DNA of 64,000 nt from Bacterioplanoides sp965200585 (GTDB lineage: Bacteria > Pseudomonadota > Gammaproteobacteria > Pseudomonadales > Oceanobacteraceae). The notes under the pieces were generated by a model, which worked only from the letters and a program-made list of their open reading frames with translations, was not told the origin of the DNA and did not search any database. The stretch lies in NCBI RefSeq assembly GCF_965200585.1, contig NZ_OZ241361.1. One strand, written 5' to 3'. Both the position numbers and the translations under genes were made by a program. This document shows, piece by piece, positions 34,487-42,761 of the stretch (position 1 is the first letter of the stretch; each line of letters starts with the position of its first letter).

Positions 34487-34524
34487 GACACAAAAAAACT
34501 CGCCGCGGCGAGTTTTTTTGTGTC
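34487..34524. terminator. Bidirectional terminator, 38-bp perfect palindrome
   Basis: A 19-bp arm (GACACAAAAAAACTCGCCG) repeated exactly in inverse with no spacer. Each strand ends with a run of seven T, so it stops both cysB and the convergent rne transcript. A second hairpin, CTCCCCGA/TCGGGGAG, follows at about 34541-34558. Confidence 0.95.
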
Positions 34525-34565
34525 CCGTTCAGGGGGGGGCTCCCCGAAATCGGGGAGGGCTGATT

Positions 34566-37472
34566 TTACTCAGCTTCCGTTTCCTGAGAGGCCTGCGCAT
34601 TGCGCGGGTCATTTGGCGCACGCCCGCCACTGCGACGACGGCTGCGACGACGACCTTTGTTGCTGCCTTCCTCAGAGTTATCCGATTCCGGTTTGGCTTC
34701 AGCAGTCGGTTGTTCGACTTTTTGGGCTTCCTGTTCTGTGGCAGGTGCCGCTACAGTTTTTGCTTCGGTTTTAGTCTCAATCGTTGCTTCAGCTTTTGCT
34801 TCTACCGCTGCAGTAGCTGGAACTTCAGTCTTTGCCTCCGGAGCTGGGCTGGCTTCTGCCGTTGTATTGCCATCAGAGCTGTTGTTTTGTGGCTCATCAG
34901 CCTGGCGACGGCGACGACGATTGTTGCGGCGACGTGGCTTCTCTTCAGTAGTGGCTTCAGCTTGTGGTTCTGAGGTGGCTGGTTCTGCGGTGGCTGCCTC
35001 AGTTGCTTCTTGTGCCGGCTGAGTTTCCACTGTCTGTGTTTCTGCCTTAGCTTGCTCAGGAGCTGCTTTCACTGAAGGTTCTGCTTTTGCAGATACCTCT
35101 GTGGTTTTCGCCTCTTCACCATTTTTGACTTCAGAAGTTGCTTTTGCTTCAGGAGTGCTGCCAGCTTCGGGCTTATCAGCCTTATTGCGACGACGGCTGC
35201 GACGTTCACGACGAGGCTTGCGCTCTTCGCTATCAGCTTTTGGTGCTTCCAGAATGGTTGCTTCGCTGGCGATAGTAGCTTGCGCTTCTTTCTTCTCGCC
35301 AGAAGCTGTCACCACTACTTCTGATGGCTCATTCGACTTCTCGCGTGGCTCGCGGCGACGACGTGGGTTATCCCCTTTGCTGCGGTCACGACGTTGAGCG
35401 CGGCCTTCCTGGTTGTCCTGATCCTTATTGCGGTCTTGGTTGCGATCCTGACCAGCACGCTCTTGTTTGCGTGTTTCGTTTTTGTCGTGGTTATCAGACT
35501 TACGCTTGGTATCGTCGTTACGATTCTCAGAGCGCTGGTTTTCCGAGCGGCGATTGTCATTCTGCTTGCGACGATTGTCGTTCTGCTGACCGCGTTCACC
35601 ATCACGTTCCTGACGGTTGCGAGAGCGGTTGTCATCGCTGCTCTTTTCAGAGCGTGAATCCTGACGTTTGTCCTGGCGTTGACCATTGCGACGATTGTTT
35701 GAGCCATTTTTACGATCGCGGTTCTGGTTGTTCTGACCTTTGCGACCTTTGTTATTTGGCTTATTTTTCTGTTCAGCTTCTTTTTCTTCTTTGTCAGAAG
35801 AACCTTCAAACAAGGAAGACAGGGCACTGCCCAGCTTCGACCAGAAGCTCTGAACTTCAGGTGCTGGTGCGGCTTTACGCTGAACGCCTCTGACGGCAGC
35901 TGTTTGCTGTGGTGCTGCGGTTTCAGGCTTAGCAATATCGACGCCGTATTCTACTTCACCGGCATCCAGTTTCTGCTCGTAGCTGACTTCTTCGATCAGG
36001 CTGTCATCCGGACGCAGACGCAATACTTCGTAATGCGGTGTTTCCATGTGTGGATTCGGCAGCACCAGTACTTTGCTGTTGTGGCGCGCTTCGATGGCAG
36101 CGATCAGGTTACGTTTTTCGTTTAACAGGAAGCTGGCAACCGGCACCGGGACAATGGCGCGAATCTGGCCGGTATTCTCTTTGGCGGCTTCTTCTTCGAT
36201 CAGACGCAGAATCGACAGGCCGGAAGACTGAATGTCGCGGATAACACCAGTGCCGCTACAGCGTGGACAAACGTGTCCGCTGGTTTCGCCCAGTGAAGGG
36301 CGCAGGCGCTGGCGAGACATTTCAACCAGGCCAAAGCGGGAGATTCGGCCAACCTGAACGCGGGCGCGATCCATTTCTAACGCTTTCTTCAGGCGAGATT
36401 CAACTTCACGCTGATTTTTGTTGGCCATCATGTCGATGAAATCGATCACGACCAGGCCACCCATATCACGCAGGCGTAATTGGCGAGCAATCTCGTCGGC
36501 GGCTTCCAGGTTGGTGTTCAGTGCCGTTTCTTCAATGTCTGCACCTTTAGTGGCGCGAGCAGAGTTGATATCGATGGATACGAGAGCTTCAGTTGGGTCG
36601 ATCACAATCGAGCCACCGGAAGGCAGTTTTACTTCACGCTGGAAGGCGCTTTCGATCTGAGTTTCGATCTGGTAACGGTTAAACAGCGGTACGCTGTCCT
36701 GATACAGCTTAAATTTACCTTCAGACTGTGGGATCACCTGTTGCACAAAAGCAATGGCTTCGTCGAATGCGGCCTGGGTGTCGATCAGCACTTCGCCGAT
36801 GTCCTGACGCAGGTAGTCGCGGATCGCACGGATGATAACGTTGCTTTCCTGCAGTAACAGGTAAGGAGCGCTCAAATTTTCGGAAGCACGCTGAATTGCG
36901 GACCAGACATTAACCAGATAATCCAGGTCAGCCTGAAGTTCTTCTGAGCTACGGCCAATACCGGCGGTACGGACGATAACGCCCATTTTGTCCGGTACCT
37001 GTACGCCTTTCATGGCTTCACGCAGCTGGGTGCGCTCATCGCCTTCGATACGGCGGGAGATGCCACCTGCGCGGGCATTGGTTGGCATCAGAACCAGATA
37101 ACGGCCGGCCAGGCTCACTTGTGTGGTGAGGGCGGCACCTTTGTTGCCACGCTCTTCTTTATCAACCTGAACGATGATTTCCTGGCCTTCACGCACCACA
37201 TCTTTGATATTGATGCGGCCCGGACCCGGGTCTTTCACGAAGTATTCGCGGGCGATTTCTTTCAGTGGCAGAAAGCCGTGGCGTTCTGCACCAAAATCAA
37301 CAAATGCCGCTTCCAGGCTGGGTTCAATACGGGTGATTTTGCCTTTGTAGATGTTGGCTTTTTTCTGTTCACGAGTGCCGGGTTCGATATCCAGATCGTA
37401 AAGTTTTTGTCCGTCCACAAGGGCTACGCGCAACTCTTCAGACTGAGTTGCGTTGATTAGCATTCTTTTCAT
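34566..37472 (-). CDS. rne: Ribonuclease E
   Basis: 968 residues from the ATG at 37472 (MKRMLINATQ, as in E. coli). Endoribonuclease that starts mRNA decay and matures rRNA and tRNA. Seen: S1 domain, DNase I-like catalytic region with VSIDINSARATKGADIEETA and VVIDFIDM (catalytic Asp pair), zinc-link CPRCSGTG near 403, and 5' sensor region. From about residue 540 the protein is low-complexity: an Arg/Asn/Asp/Gln-rich RNA-binding stretch, then Ala/Glu/Thr-rich repeats with islands of RRRR, and a short basic C-terminus. This is the disordered degradosome scaffold; partner sites cannot be placed. Probably self-regulated through its long leader. Confidence 0.97.
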   Translation of the reverse strand: MKRMLINATQSEELRVALVDGQKLYDLDIEPGTREQKKANIYKGKITRIEPSLEAAFVDFGAERHGFLPLKEIAREYFVKDPGPGRINIKDVVREGQEIIVQVDKEERGNKGAALTTQVSLAGRYLVLMPTNARAGGISRRIEGDERTQLREAMKGVQVPDKMGVIVRTAGIGRSSEELQADLDYLVNVWSAIQRASENLSAPYLLLQESNVIIRAIRDYLRQDIGEVLIDTQAAFDEAIAFVQQVIPQSEGKFKLYQDSVPLFNRYQIETQIESAFQREVKLPSGGSIVIDPTEALVSIDINSARATKGADIEETALNTNLEAADEIARQLRLRDMGGLVVIDFIDMMANKNQREVESRLKKALEMDRARVQVGRISRFGLVEMSRQRLRPSLGETSGHVCPRCSGTGVIRDIQSSGLSILRLIEEEAAKENTGQIRAIVPVPVASFLLNEKRNLIAAIEARHNSKVLVLPNPHMETPHYEVLRLRPDDSLIEEVSYEQKLDAGEVEYGVDIAKPETAAPQQTAAVRGVQRKAAPAPEVQSFWSKLGSALSSLFEGSSDKEEKEAEQKNKPNNKGRKGQNNQNRDRKNGSNNRRNGQRQDKRQDSRSEKSSDDNRSRNRQERDGERGQQNDNRRKQNDNRRSENQRSENRNDDTKRKSDNHDKNETRKQERAGQDRNQDRNKDQDNQEGRAQRRDRSKGDNPRRRREPREKSNEPSEVVVTASGEKKEAQATIASEATILEAPKADSEERKPRRERRSRRRNKADKPEAGSTPEAKATSEVKNGEEAKTTEVSAKAEPSVKAAPEQAKAETQTVETQPAQEATEAATAEPATSEPQAEATTEEKPRRRNNRRRRRQADEPQNNSSDGNTTAEASPAPEAKTEVPATAAVEAKAEATIETKTEAKTVAAPATEQEAQKVEQPTAEAKPESDNSEEGSNKGRRRSRRRSGGRAPNDPRNAQASQETEAE

Positions 37473-38103
37473 GCTGCACGTTTTGCTCAATTAAGGGCAA
37501 CGTACTTGCTGGCAATGCCACGTTTTCTCTCTTTTTATACAAAAGCCGAGAAAATAAATGCGGCTTAGCAAAATATTTATGGGTGCTTTGCGCCATCAGT
37601 GCCAATCGGGTCACTGATCCATTGTTGCAGTGGTGCCTCTTATGCTCTGGGCCGGGCACCAACACTGTCCATAATTTGTTAATCAGAGATGCCGGCAAGG
37701 TTGCCTGGTTTATCTCAGAGAACGGCTCGCTTGACTGGTGTCGAGGGTTTAAACCGACGCTCGCAGGTCATTCGAAACTCACACGGTTCGGACTGGCAAT
37801 TGGCTCAGTAACCGGATTGGGAGTTGTCTCCGTTCTTTATTAATTCCCGGGAAGAGTTTTAACCAAAATGCTTCTTCCCTATACTTGCCGCTTTTCCGGC
37901 ATTGCTCTGCTGCTCCGTGTGTCGCTTTCGGTGGAGACTGATACAGGCTGAGCGAATATAGCAGTAAAGGTGTGTGGCAGCAAACCTGTGTGTTGTTCAT
38001 GCTTTTAAGTCAGTGCCTTGTGCCGCTGTAACGGTTTTCGTCAACGGTTATTGCCGTTGCTGAATGCTGGTTGCCGCCATCGTAGAGTTATAGTTTTACA
38101 TTC
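37473..38103. other. rne leader and rne-rluC divergent promoter region, 631 bp
   Basis: No credible ORF. On the rne side several hairpins can be drawn: CACTG/CAGTG near 37611-37632, GGTGCC/GGCACC near 37632-37660 and GCCGGCAA/TTGCC near 37692-37707. A long structured 5' untranslated region is known to mediate RNase E autoregulation in E. coli; position and length fit, sequence homology was not tested. The rluC promoter should lie toward 38100. Confidence 0.55.
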
Positions 38104-39078
38104 ATGTCTCAAACTGAATTAGATACCCGCAAGGTGTCGTTTGTCACCGTGACCGAAGATAACGCCGGTCAGCGCCTCGATAATTTTTTATTGTCGCTAT
38201 TAAAAGGTGTGCCCAAAGCACTGGTTTATCGGGTGATCCGTAAAGGTGAGGTGCGCGTTAATAAAAAGCGGGCCAAAGCGGATACCCGGGTGGTGATTGA
38301 TGATCTGGTACGTATTCCACCGATGCGGGTGGCCGAGCGTGATGCGCCTCCACCGGTATCAAGTGTGCTGAGTGAGCTGCTGAAAAATGCCATCGTGCAT
38401 GAAGATGATGGTTTGTTAGTGGTGAATAAGCCCAGCGGTCTGGCGGTGCACGGTGGCTCCGGGGTGAATCTGGGGTTGATCGAAGCGCTGCGGCAAATGC
38501 GCCCGGAGCATACCTTTCTGGAGTTGGTGCATCGTCTTGATCGGGATACTTCTGGCCTGATTCTGGTTGCCAAAAAGCGTTCAGTGTTAACAGCATTGCA
38601 GCGCATGCTGGCGAATAAAGCCGGTATTGCAAAGCGCTATCTGGCATTAGTGCACGGCGGTTGGGATCGTAAGGTTAGAGATGTCAAAGTACCTTTATTG
38701 CGAATTGAGCGTAAGTCTGGCGAGCGAATGGTGATTGTCGATGACGAAGGTAAAAAAGCGCACACCCGCACCCGCTTGTTAAATCATGGGCCGCATTATG
38801 CGTTGATCGAAGCTGAGCCGGTGACCGGACGAACGCATCAGATTCGCGTGCATTGCCAATATGAAGGTCATGCAATTGCAGGAGACCAGAAGTACCGCGA
38901 TAAAGTGGCGGTGGATATTGATAAAAAGCAGGGTGTTAGTCGTTTGTTACTGCATGCCTGGCAGCTGGAATTTCGCCACCCAAGCAGTGGCGATTTCCTG
39001 AAGCTGGAGGCCTGGCCGGATGATGAGTTTCAGCAGATTTTAGCAAAAGCGCAGTGTGAGCTGGCAAAACAGGATTGA
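38104..39078 (+). CDS. rluC: 23S rRNA pseudouridine synthase RluC
   Basis: 324 residues. N-terminal S4 RNA-binding domain (QRLDNFLLSLLKGVPKALVY to GEVRVNKKRAKADT), then the RluA-type catalytic domain with HRLDRDTSGLILVAKK and TGRTHQIRVHCQYEGHAIAG. It should modify U955, U2504 and U2580 of 23S rRNA. Divergent location from rne is the same as in E. coli and Pseudomonas, which supports RluC over RluD. Followed after 17 nt by a HAD phosphatase gene. Confidence 0.96.
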   Translation: MSQTELDTRKVSFVTVTEDNAGQRLDNFLLSLLKGVPKALVYRVIRKGEVRVNKKRAKADTRVVIDDLVRIPPMRVAERDAPPPVSSVLSELLKNAIVHEDDGLLVVNKPSGLAVHGGSGVNLGLIEALRQMRPEHTFLELVHRLDRDTSGLILVAKKRSVLTALQRMLANKAGIAKRYLALVHGGWDRKVRDVKVPLLRIERKSGERMVIVDDEGKKAHTRTRLLNHGPHYALIEAEPVTGRTHQIRVHCQYEGHAIAGDQKYRDKVAVDIDKKQGVSRLLLHAWQLEFRHPSSGDFLKLEAWPDDEFQQILAKAQCELAKQD

Positions 39079-39095
39079 TAGAGTAGGGCGTATCT

Positions 39096-39764
39096 TTGAA
39101 ATACGAAGTGATTATATTTGATTGGGATGGCACGCTGGTTGATTCAACCGGGCGTATCGTCGATAGCATGCAGCGTGCTGGTGTTGAAGTGGGTTTGCCA
39201 TCAGTGCCGGATTCTGCGGTGCAAAACATTATTGGGCTGGGCTTGCCAGAGGCGTTAAAAACGGTATGGCCAATGATTGATGCCCAACAGCTGGAACAAA
39301 TGACCCGGGAATATGCCCGCAACTTTGTATATGACAGTAAAGTTGCTATGGATTTTTTTCCGGGTGTTGCAGAGTTATTCGCCGATTTAACAGCGACTGG
39401 CCGCAGGCTGGCAGTCGCCACCGGGAAAAGCCGCAAAGGGCTGGATCGCATGTTTACTGAGTTGCTGATTGATGATCAGCCGGTTGGTCAGCAGTTTGCT
39501 GCCAGTCGTTGCGCTGATGAGACGCGCTCTAAGCCACACCCTCTGATGCTGCAGGAATTACTGACCGAGCTGCAGGTGAATGCAGATGCGGCATTAATGG
39601 TGGGTGATACCAGTTATGATCTGGCCATGGCGCGGGATATTGGTATGCACTCAGTGGGCATGAGCCATGGTGCACACGATGATGACGTGTTGCTGAGCTG
39701 TGAGCCGCAGGCGTTATGTCACACAATTGAAGAATTAAATCTCTGGATAAAGACCAATGGATGA
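39096..39764 (+). CDS. HAD-IA hydrolase, phosphoglycolate phosphatase-like
   Basis: 222 residues with a TTG start (no in-frame ATG precedes the catalytic motif). Motif I FDWDGTLVDS, motif II ATGKS, motif III KPHP and motif IV GDTSYDLAMA make a complete HAD phosphatase with an alpha-helical cap. The FDWDGTL form and position between rluC and an S49 peptidase gene match a conserved proteobacterial neighbour. Small phosphorylated metabolites are the likely substrates; none can be named. Its stop overlaps the next gene by 8 nt. Confidence 0.9.
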   Translation: MKYEVIIFDWDGTLVDSTGRIVDSMQRAGVEVGLPSVPDSAVQNIIGLGLPEALKTVWPMIDAQQLEQMTREYARNFVYDSKVAMDFFPGVAELFADLTATGRRLAVATGKSRKGLDRMFTELLIDDQPVGQQFAASRCADETRSKPHPLMLQELLTELQVNADAALMVGDTSYDLAMARDIGMHSVGMSHGAHDDDVLLSCEPQALCHTIEELNLWIKTNG

Positions 39765-40782
39765 CCACTCTATGAATGAGCCTTCTGCAAATAATTCACC
39801 CAATCATCAGCGACCTGATGATAACAACACAAAAGAATGGAAGCTGATTGAGAAAGTTCTGCTGGATGTTCAGGGTGAGCAGCGCCGTACTCGCCGCTGG
39901 GGTATTTTCTTTAAGTTTATTTTCTTTATTTACCTGTTTTCGCTGTTGTGGCTGGTGCGTGTGCCAACCGACGGGCTGGAAAAAACAGCCGCTGGTGGTG
40001 ATGCGTATGCTGCCGTTATTGAGGTGAATGGTGTGATTGCTGCCGATCAGGATGCCAGTGCCGATGCCATTATCAGTGCTTTGCGGGATGCCTTTGATGA
40101 TGAGCAGGCGTTGGGTGTGATTCTGCGCATCAATAGCCCAGGTGGTAGCCCGGTGCAGTCGGGTTATGTTTATGATGAAATCAAACGTTTGAAACAAACC
40201 CGTGAGAACTTCCCGGTTTACGCTGTGATTATGGACCTGGGCGCTTCGGGTGCTTATTACATTGCGGCCGCCGCGGATGAAATTTATGCCGACAAAGCCA
40301 GTCTGGTGGGTTCCATTGGTGTGGTTGGCTCAGGTTTTGGTTTTGTTGAGGCAATGGAAAAACTGGGTGTTGAGCGTCGTCAATATACTGCTGGCGAGCA
40401 CAAAGGCTTCCTTGATCCGTTTACCCCGGAGAATCCGGAAGAAAAAGCTTTCTGGGAAGGCGTGCTGAAGGTCACTCATAAGCAATTTATTGATCAGGTT
40501 AAAAATGGCCGTGGTGAGCGCCTGAAACAATCTCCTGAGCTGTTTTCCGGTCTGGTCTGGTCGGGTGAGCAGGCACTGGAAATGGGCCTGATTGATGGTT
40601 TGTCGTCTAGCAGCCAGTTGGCGCGTGACAAAATGGGCACGGAAGAGCTGGTGAACTTCACCTATCGTCCAGACCCTTGGGAAGAACTGGTCAGCCGCTT
40701 GGGTGCCAGTATCGGTCAGGGAATTGCGACGCAAATGATGCAGCAGATGCAATTAGGCGGACAAGCGCCGCAGCTGCGTTAA
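39757..40782 (+). CDS. S49 family signal peptide peptidase, SppA-like
   Basis: 341 residues. Cytoplasmic N-terminus, one membrane anchor (about 50-68, FFKFIFFIYLFSLLWLV) and a single S49 domain on the periplasmic side. The nucleophile Ser is in DLGASGAYYIAAAADEI and the general-base Lys in ADKASLVGSIGVV; INSPGGSP is the oxyanion region. This is the short, one-domain form, not the duplicated 67-kDa E. coli SppA. It cleaves remnant signal peptides in the membrane. Confidence 0.93.
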   Translation: MDDHSMNEPSANNSPNHQRPDDNNTKEWKLIEKVLLDVQGEQRRTRRWGIFFKFIFFIYLFSLLWLVRVPTDGLEKTAAGGDAYAAVIEVNGVIAADQDASADAIISALRDAFDDEQALGVILRINSPGGSPVQSGYVYDEIKRLKQTRENFPVYAVIMDLGASGAYYIAAAADEIYADKASLVGSIGVVGSGFGFVEAMEKLGVERRQYTAGEHKGFLDPFTPENPEEKAFWEGVLKVTHKQFIDQVKNGRGERLKQSPELFSGLVWSGEQALEMGLIDGLSSSSQLARDKMGTEELVNFTYRPDPWEELVSRLGASIGQGIATQMMQQMQLGGQAPQLR

Positions 40783-40838
40783 TTTTCTATTAAATACCTA
40801 ATGTGCGGAGCAGATATTGCTCCGTTGAATAAATAATT

Positions 40839-40867
40839 TTGACACTGGAGCTTTGCATACCTATTAT
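40839..40867 (+). promoter_or_regulatory. Near-consensus sigma-70 promoter of the yceD-rpmF-plsX unit
   Basis: TTGACA (40839-40844) and TATTAT (40862-40867) with a 17-bp spacer: six of six and five of six matches. Transcription would start near 40873-40875, only a few bases before the ATG at 40878. Confidence 0.75.
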
Positions 40868-40877
40868 GTCGCGCACT

Positions 40878-41402
40878 ATGGCAGAGGCTAGGCTACCCCA
40901 GCGTGTCGATGCAGCTAAATTAGTTGAAGCAAATCAACAATTTATCGCTGAAATCGATAGCGAAAAACTACCCAGATTAAATGACGCAGTTGAACGCTGT
41001 GTTACTCCTGTTTCCTGTGAAGTTGAATTTGACCGGGATGAAGAGCGTAATCGGGTATTGACCGGTAGCTGTAAAACACAAGTTGTTATGATATGTCAGC
41101 GCTGTCTCGGGGAGGTTACCCTTCCTGTAGAGAGCAGCTTCCAGTTGGGGCTTGTGTTTAATGACGAACAGGCAAAACAGTTGCCAAGGCGACTGGAGCC
41201 GGTTGAGCTGGACGAAGATGCTCGTCTGGAGCTCTGGGAAACAATAGAAGACGAAGTGCTTTTGGCGTTACCCAGCTTTCCGACACATCCTGAGAGCGAA
41301 TGTCAGATTAAACAGCCTACGCCGGAGATAACGGCAACAGAAGATTCAGACGTCAAACGGCCTAATCCGTTTGGTGTTCTAGCTCAGCTTAAACAGAAAT
41401 AG
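40878..41402 (+). CDS. yceD: YceD/DUF177 family protein
   Basis: 174 residues from the ATG at 40878, chosen because it aligns with the E. coli start (MAEARLP against MQKVKLP) and because the ATG at 40866 lies inside a strong -10 box. The family CxxC...C pattern is in MICQRCLGEVTLP and ESECQI; the C-terminus RPNPFGVLAQLKQK is diagnostic. YceD is almost always encoded upstream of rpmF and is linked to 23S rRNA or ribosome maturation; mechanism unclear. The mRNA would have a leader of only 3-5 nt. Confidence 0.88.
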   Translation: MAEARLPQRVDAAKLVEANQQFIAEIDSEKLPRLNDAVERCVTPVSCEVEFDRDEERNRVLTGSCKTQVVMICQRCLGEVTLPVESSFQLGLVFNDEQAKQLPRRLEPVELDEDARLELWETIEDEVLLALPSFPTHPESECQIKQPTPEITATEDSDVKRPNPFGVLAQLKQK

Positions 41403-41421
41403 AGATAGTCAGGAGCCAAAC

Positions 41422-41604
41422 ATGGCGGTTCAAAAAAGCAAAGTAACTCGTTCTAAGCGTGGTATGCGTCGTTCTCACGATGCTCTGGATAACAACGCTG
41501 CTCTGTCTGTAGACCCTACTACTGGTGAAACTCACCGTCGTCACCACGTGACTAAAGACGGTTTCTTCCGTGGTAAGAAAGTCGTGGAGACTGGCAACGA
41601 CTAA
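41422..41604 (+). CDS. rpmF: 50S ribosomal protein L32
   Basis: 60 residues, MAVQKSKVTRSKRGMRRSHD and on, the complete L32 sequence pattern of Proteobacteria (no zinc cysteines, as usual in this group). CAGGAG precedes the ATG. Part of the yceD-rpmF-plsX unit; the plsX start is 1 nt after its stop. Confidence 0.99.
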   Translation: MAVQKSKVTRSKRGMRRSHDALDNNAALSVDPTTGETHRRHHVTKDGFFRGKKVVETGND

Positions 41605-41605
41605 T

Positions 41606-42613
41606 ATGTTTACCATCGCGGTAGATGTAATGGGCGGGGACTTAGGTCCCCGCGTTGCGTTTAAAGCCTGCAAGAAAATACTGAAATCCAATCCAGATCT
41701 CAGTCTTATCCTCACGATGACCTCTGAATTTGCAGAGGATGCTCGTTCTTATTTTTCCCGTTATTTGCAACGAATCCAGGTCATAGAGTGCGTCGACTTT
41801 GTCGCCATGGATGATCAGCCTGCGCGTGTCTTGCGTCATGGTAAGCAGTCGTCGATGGCTATGGCGGTGCAGCAGGTAAAAGACGGTCATGCGGCCGGTG
41901 TGATTTCTGTCGGAAATACCGGAGCGCTGATGGTGCTGTCGCGTTCTATTCTGGGAACGCTTAACGGCATTTCCCGCCCGGCGCTGGCGACTCAGATTCC
42001 AACTCGCGACAAACCACTGCTGATGCTCGATCTGGGGGCTAATCTGGAGTCCAGTGCTGATCAGTTGTGTGAATTTGCTCGTTTAGGAGCGGCCTGGTGT
42101 AAAGCTCAGGGCCAGCGTTCGCCAAAGGTTGGGGTGCTGAATATTGGTCAGGAAGCCTGTAAGGGGACAACCGAAGTGCAGCTTGCCGGGCAACGCCTGA
42201 CTGAACAGATGTCGCAGCACTATGTTGGCTTTTGTGAGGGCGACAGCATCTATTCCGGCGAGCTGGATGTATTGGCCTGTGATGGCTTCTCCGGCAATGT
42301 TGCGCTCAAGACCAGTGAAGGACTGGCGGGCTGGGTGGTAATTGAACTCAGTCGAGTGTTTGATCGTTCGCCATTGTCCTGGTTGCTGAAACCCTTGTGG
42401 GCCAGTTTGTTGCGTGGAGTGCTGAAGCGTTTTACGTCAACCCGCTATGCCGGTGCGCTGTTGCTGGGTGTGAATGGTATTGTGGTTAAAACCCACGGTA
42501 AATCGGATGAAACCGCTTTTGCGGCGGCGATGAATTACCTGATTGATCAGACCCGGGTAGTCGACCTGAATTTACTTCGTGCGGAACTGGTGCGACTCGA
42601 TCCAGCCGAGTAA
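41606..42613 (+). CDS. plsX: Phosphate acyltransferase PlsX
   Basis: 335 residues from the ATG at 41606, 1 nt after the rpmF stop (an upstream in-frame start would lie inside rpmF). PlsX converts acyl-ACP to acyl-phosphate for PlsY in phospholipid synthesis. Seen: IAVDVMGGDLGPR, SVGNTGALM, DLGANLESSADQL and NIGQEACKGT. Peripheral membrane protein. The order rpmF-plsX-fabD-fabG-acpP is the classical fab cluster. Confidence 0.97.
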   Translation: MFTIAVDVMGGDLGPRVAFKACKKILKSNPDLSLILTMTSEFAEDARSYFSRYLQRIQVIECVDFVAMDDQPARVLRHGKQSSMAMAVQQVKDGHAAGVISVGNTGALMVLSRSILGTLNGISRPALATQIPTRDKPLLMLDLGANLESSADQLCEFARLGAAWCKAQGQRSPKVGVLNIGQEACKGTTEVQLAGQRLTEQMSQHYVGFCEGDSIYSGELDVLACDGFSGNVALKTSEGLAGWVVIELSRVFDRSPLSWLLKPLWASLLRGVLKRFTSTRYAGALLLGVNGIVVKTHGKSDETAFAAAMNYLIDQTRVVDLNLLRAELVRLDPAE

Positions 42614-42761
42614 ATCTGTTATGAATCAATTAATTAACGAATTTGATTCAATAATCTTGTGCATTTTTGACCATTTATTGTAACAATCCTCCCCTCATAA
42701 TATGTCCCATAGAATCCGGGGCATTCCACGAATGCTTAAGAACACGACGTAAGGCGAATCC

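Noticed and set aside
34600..35930. Several long ORFs antisense to the rne C-terminus
   Set aside because: They mirror a low-complexity Arg/Ala/Glu-coding region, lack ribosome-binding sites and give repetitive Ser/Ala/Val-rich or Thr/Ile-rich products.
40839..40877. TTG or upstream ATG start for YceD
   Set aside because: The TTG is the first base triplet of a perfect -35 box and the ATG at 40866 overlaps the -10 box; alignment with E. coli favours 40878.
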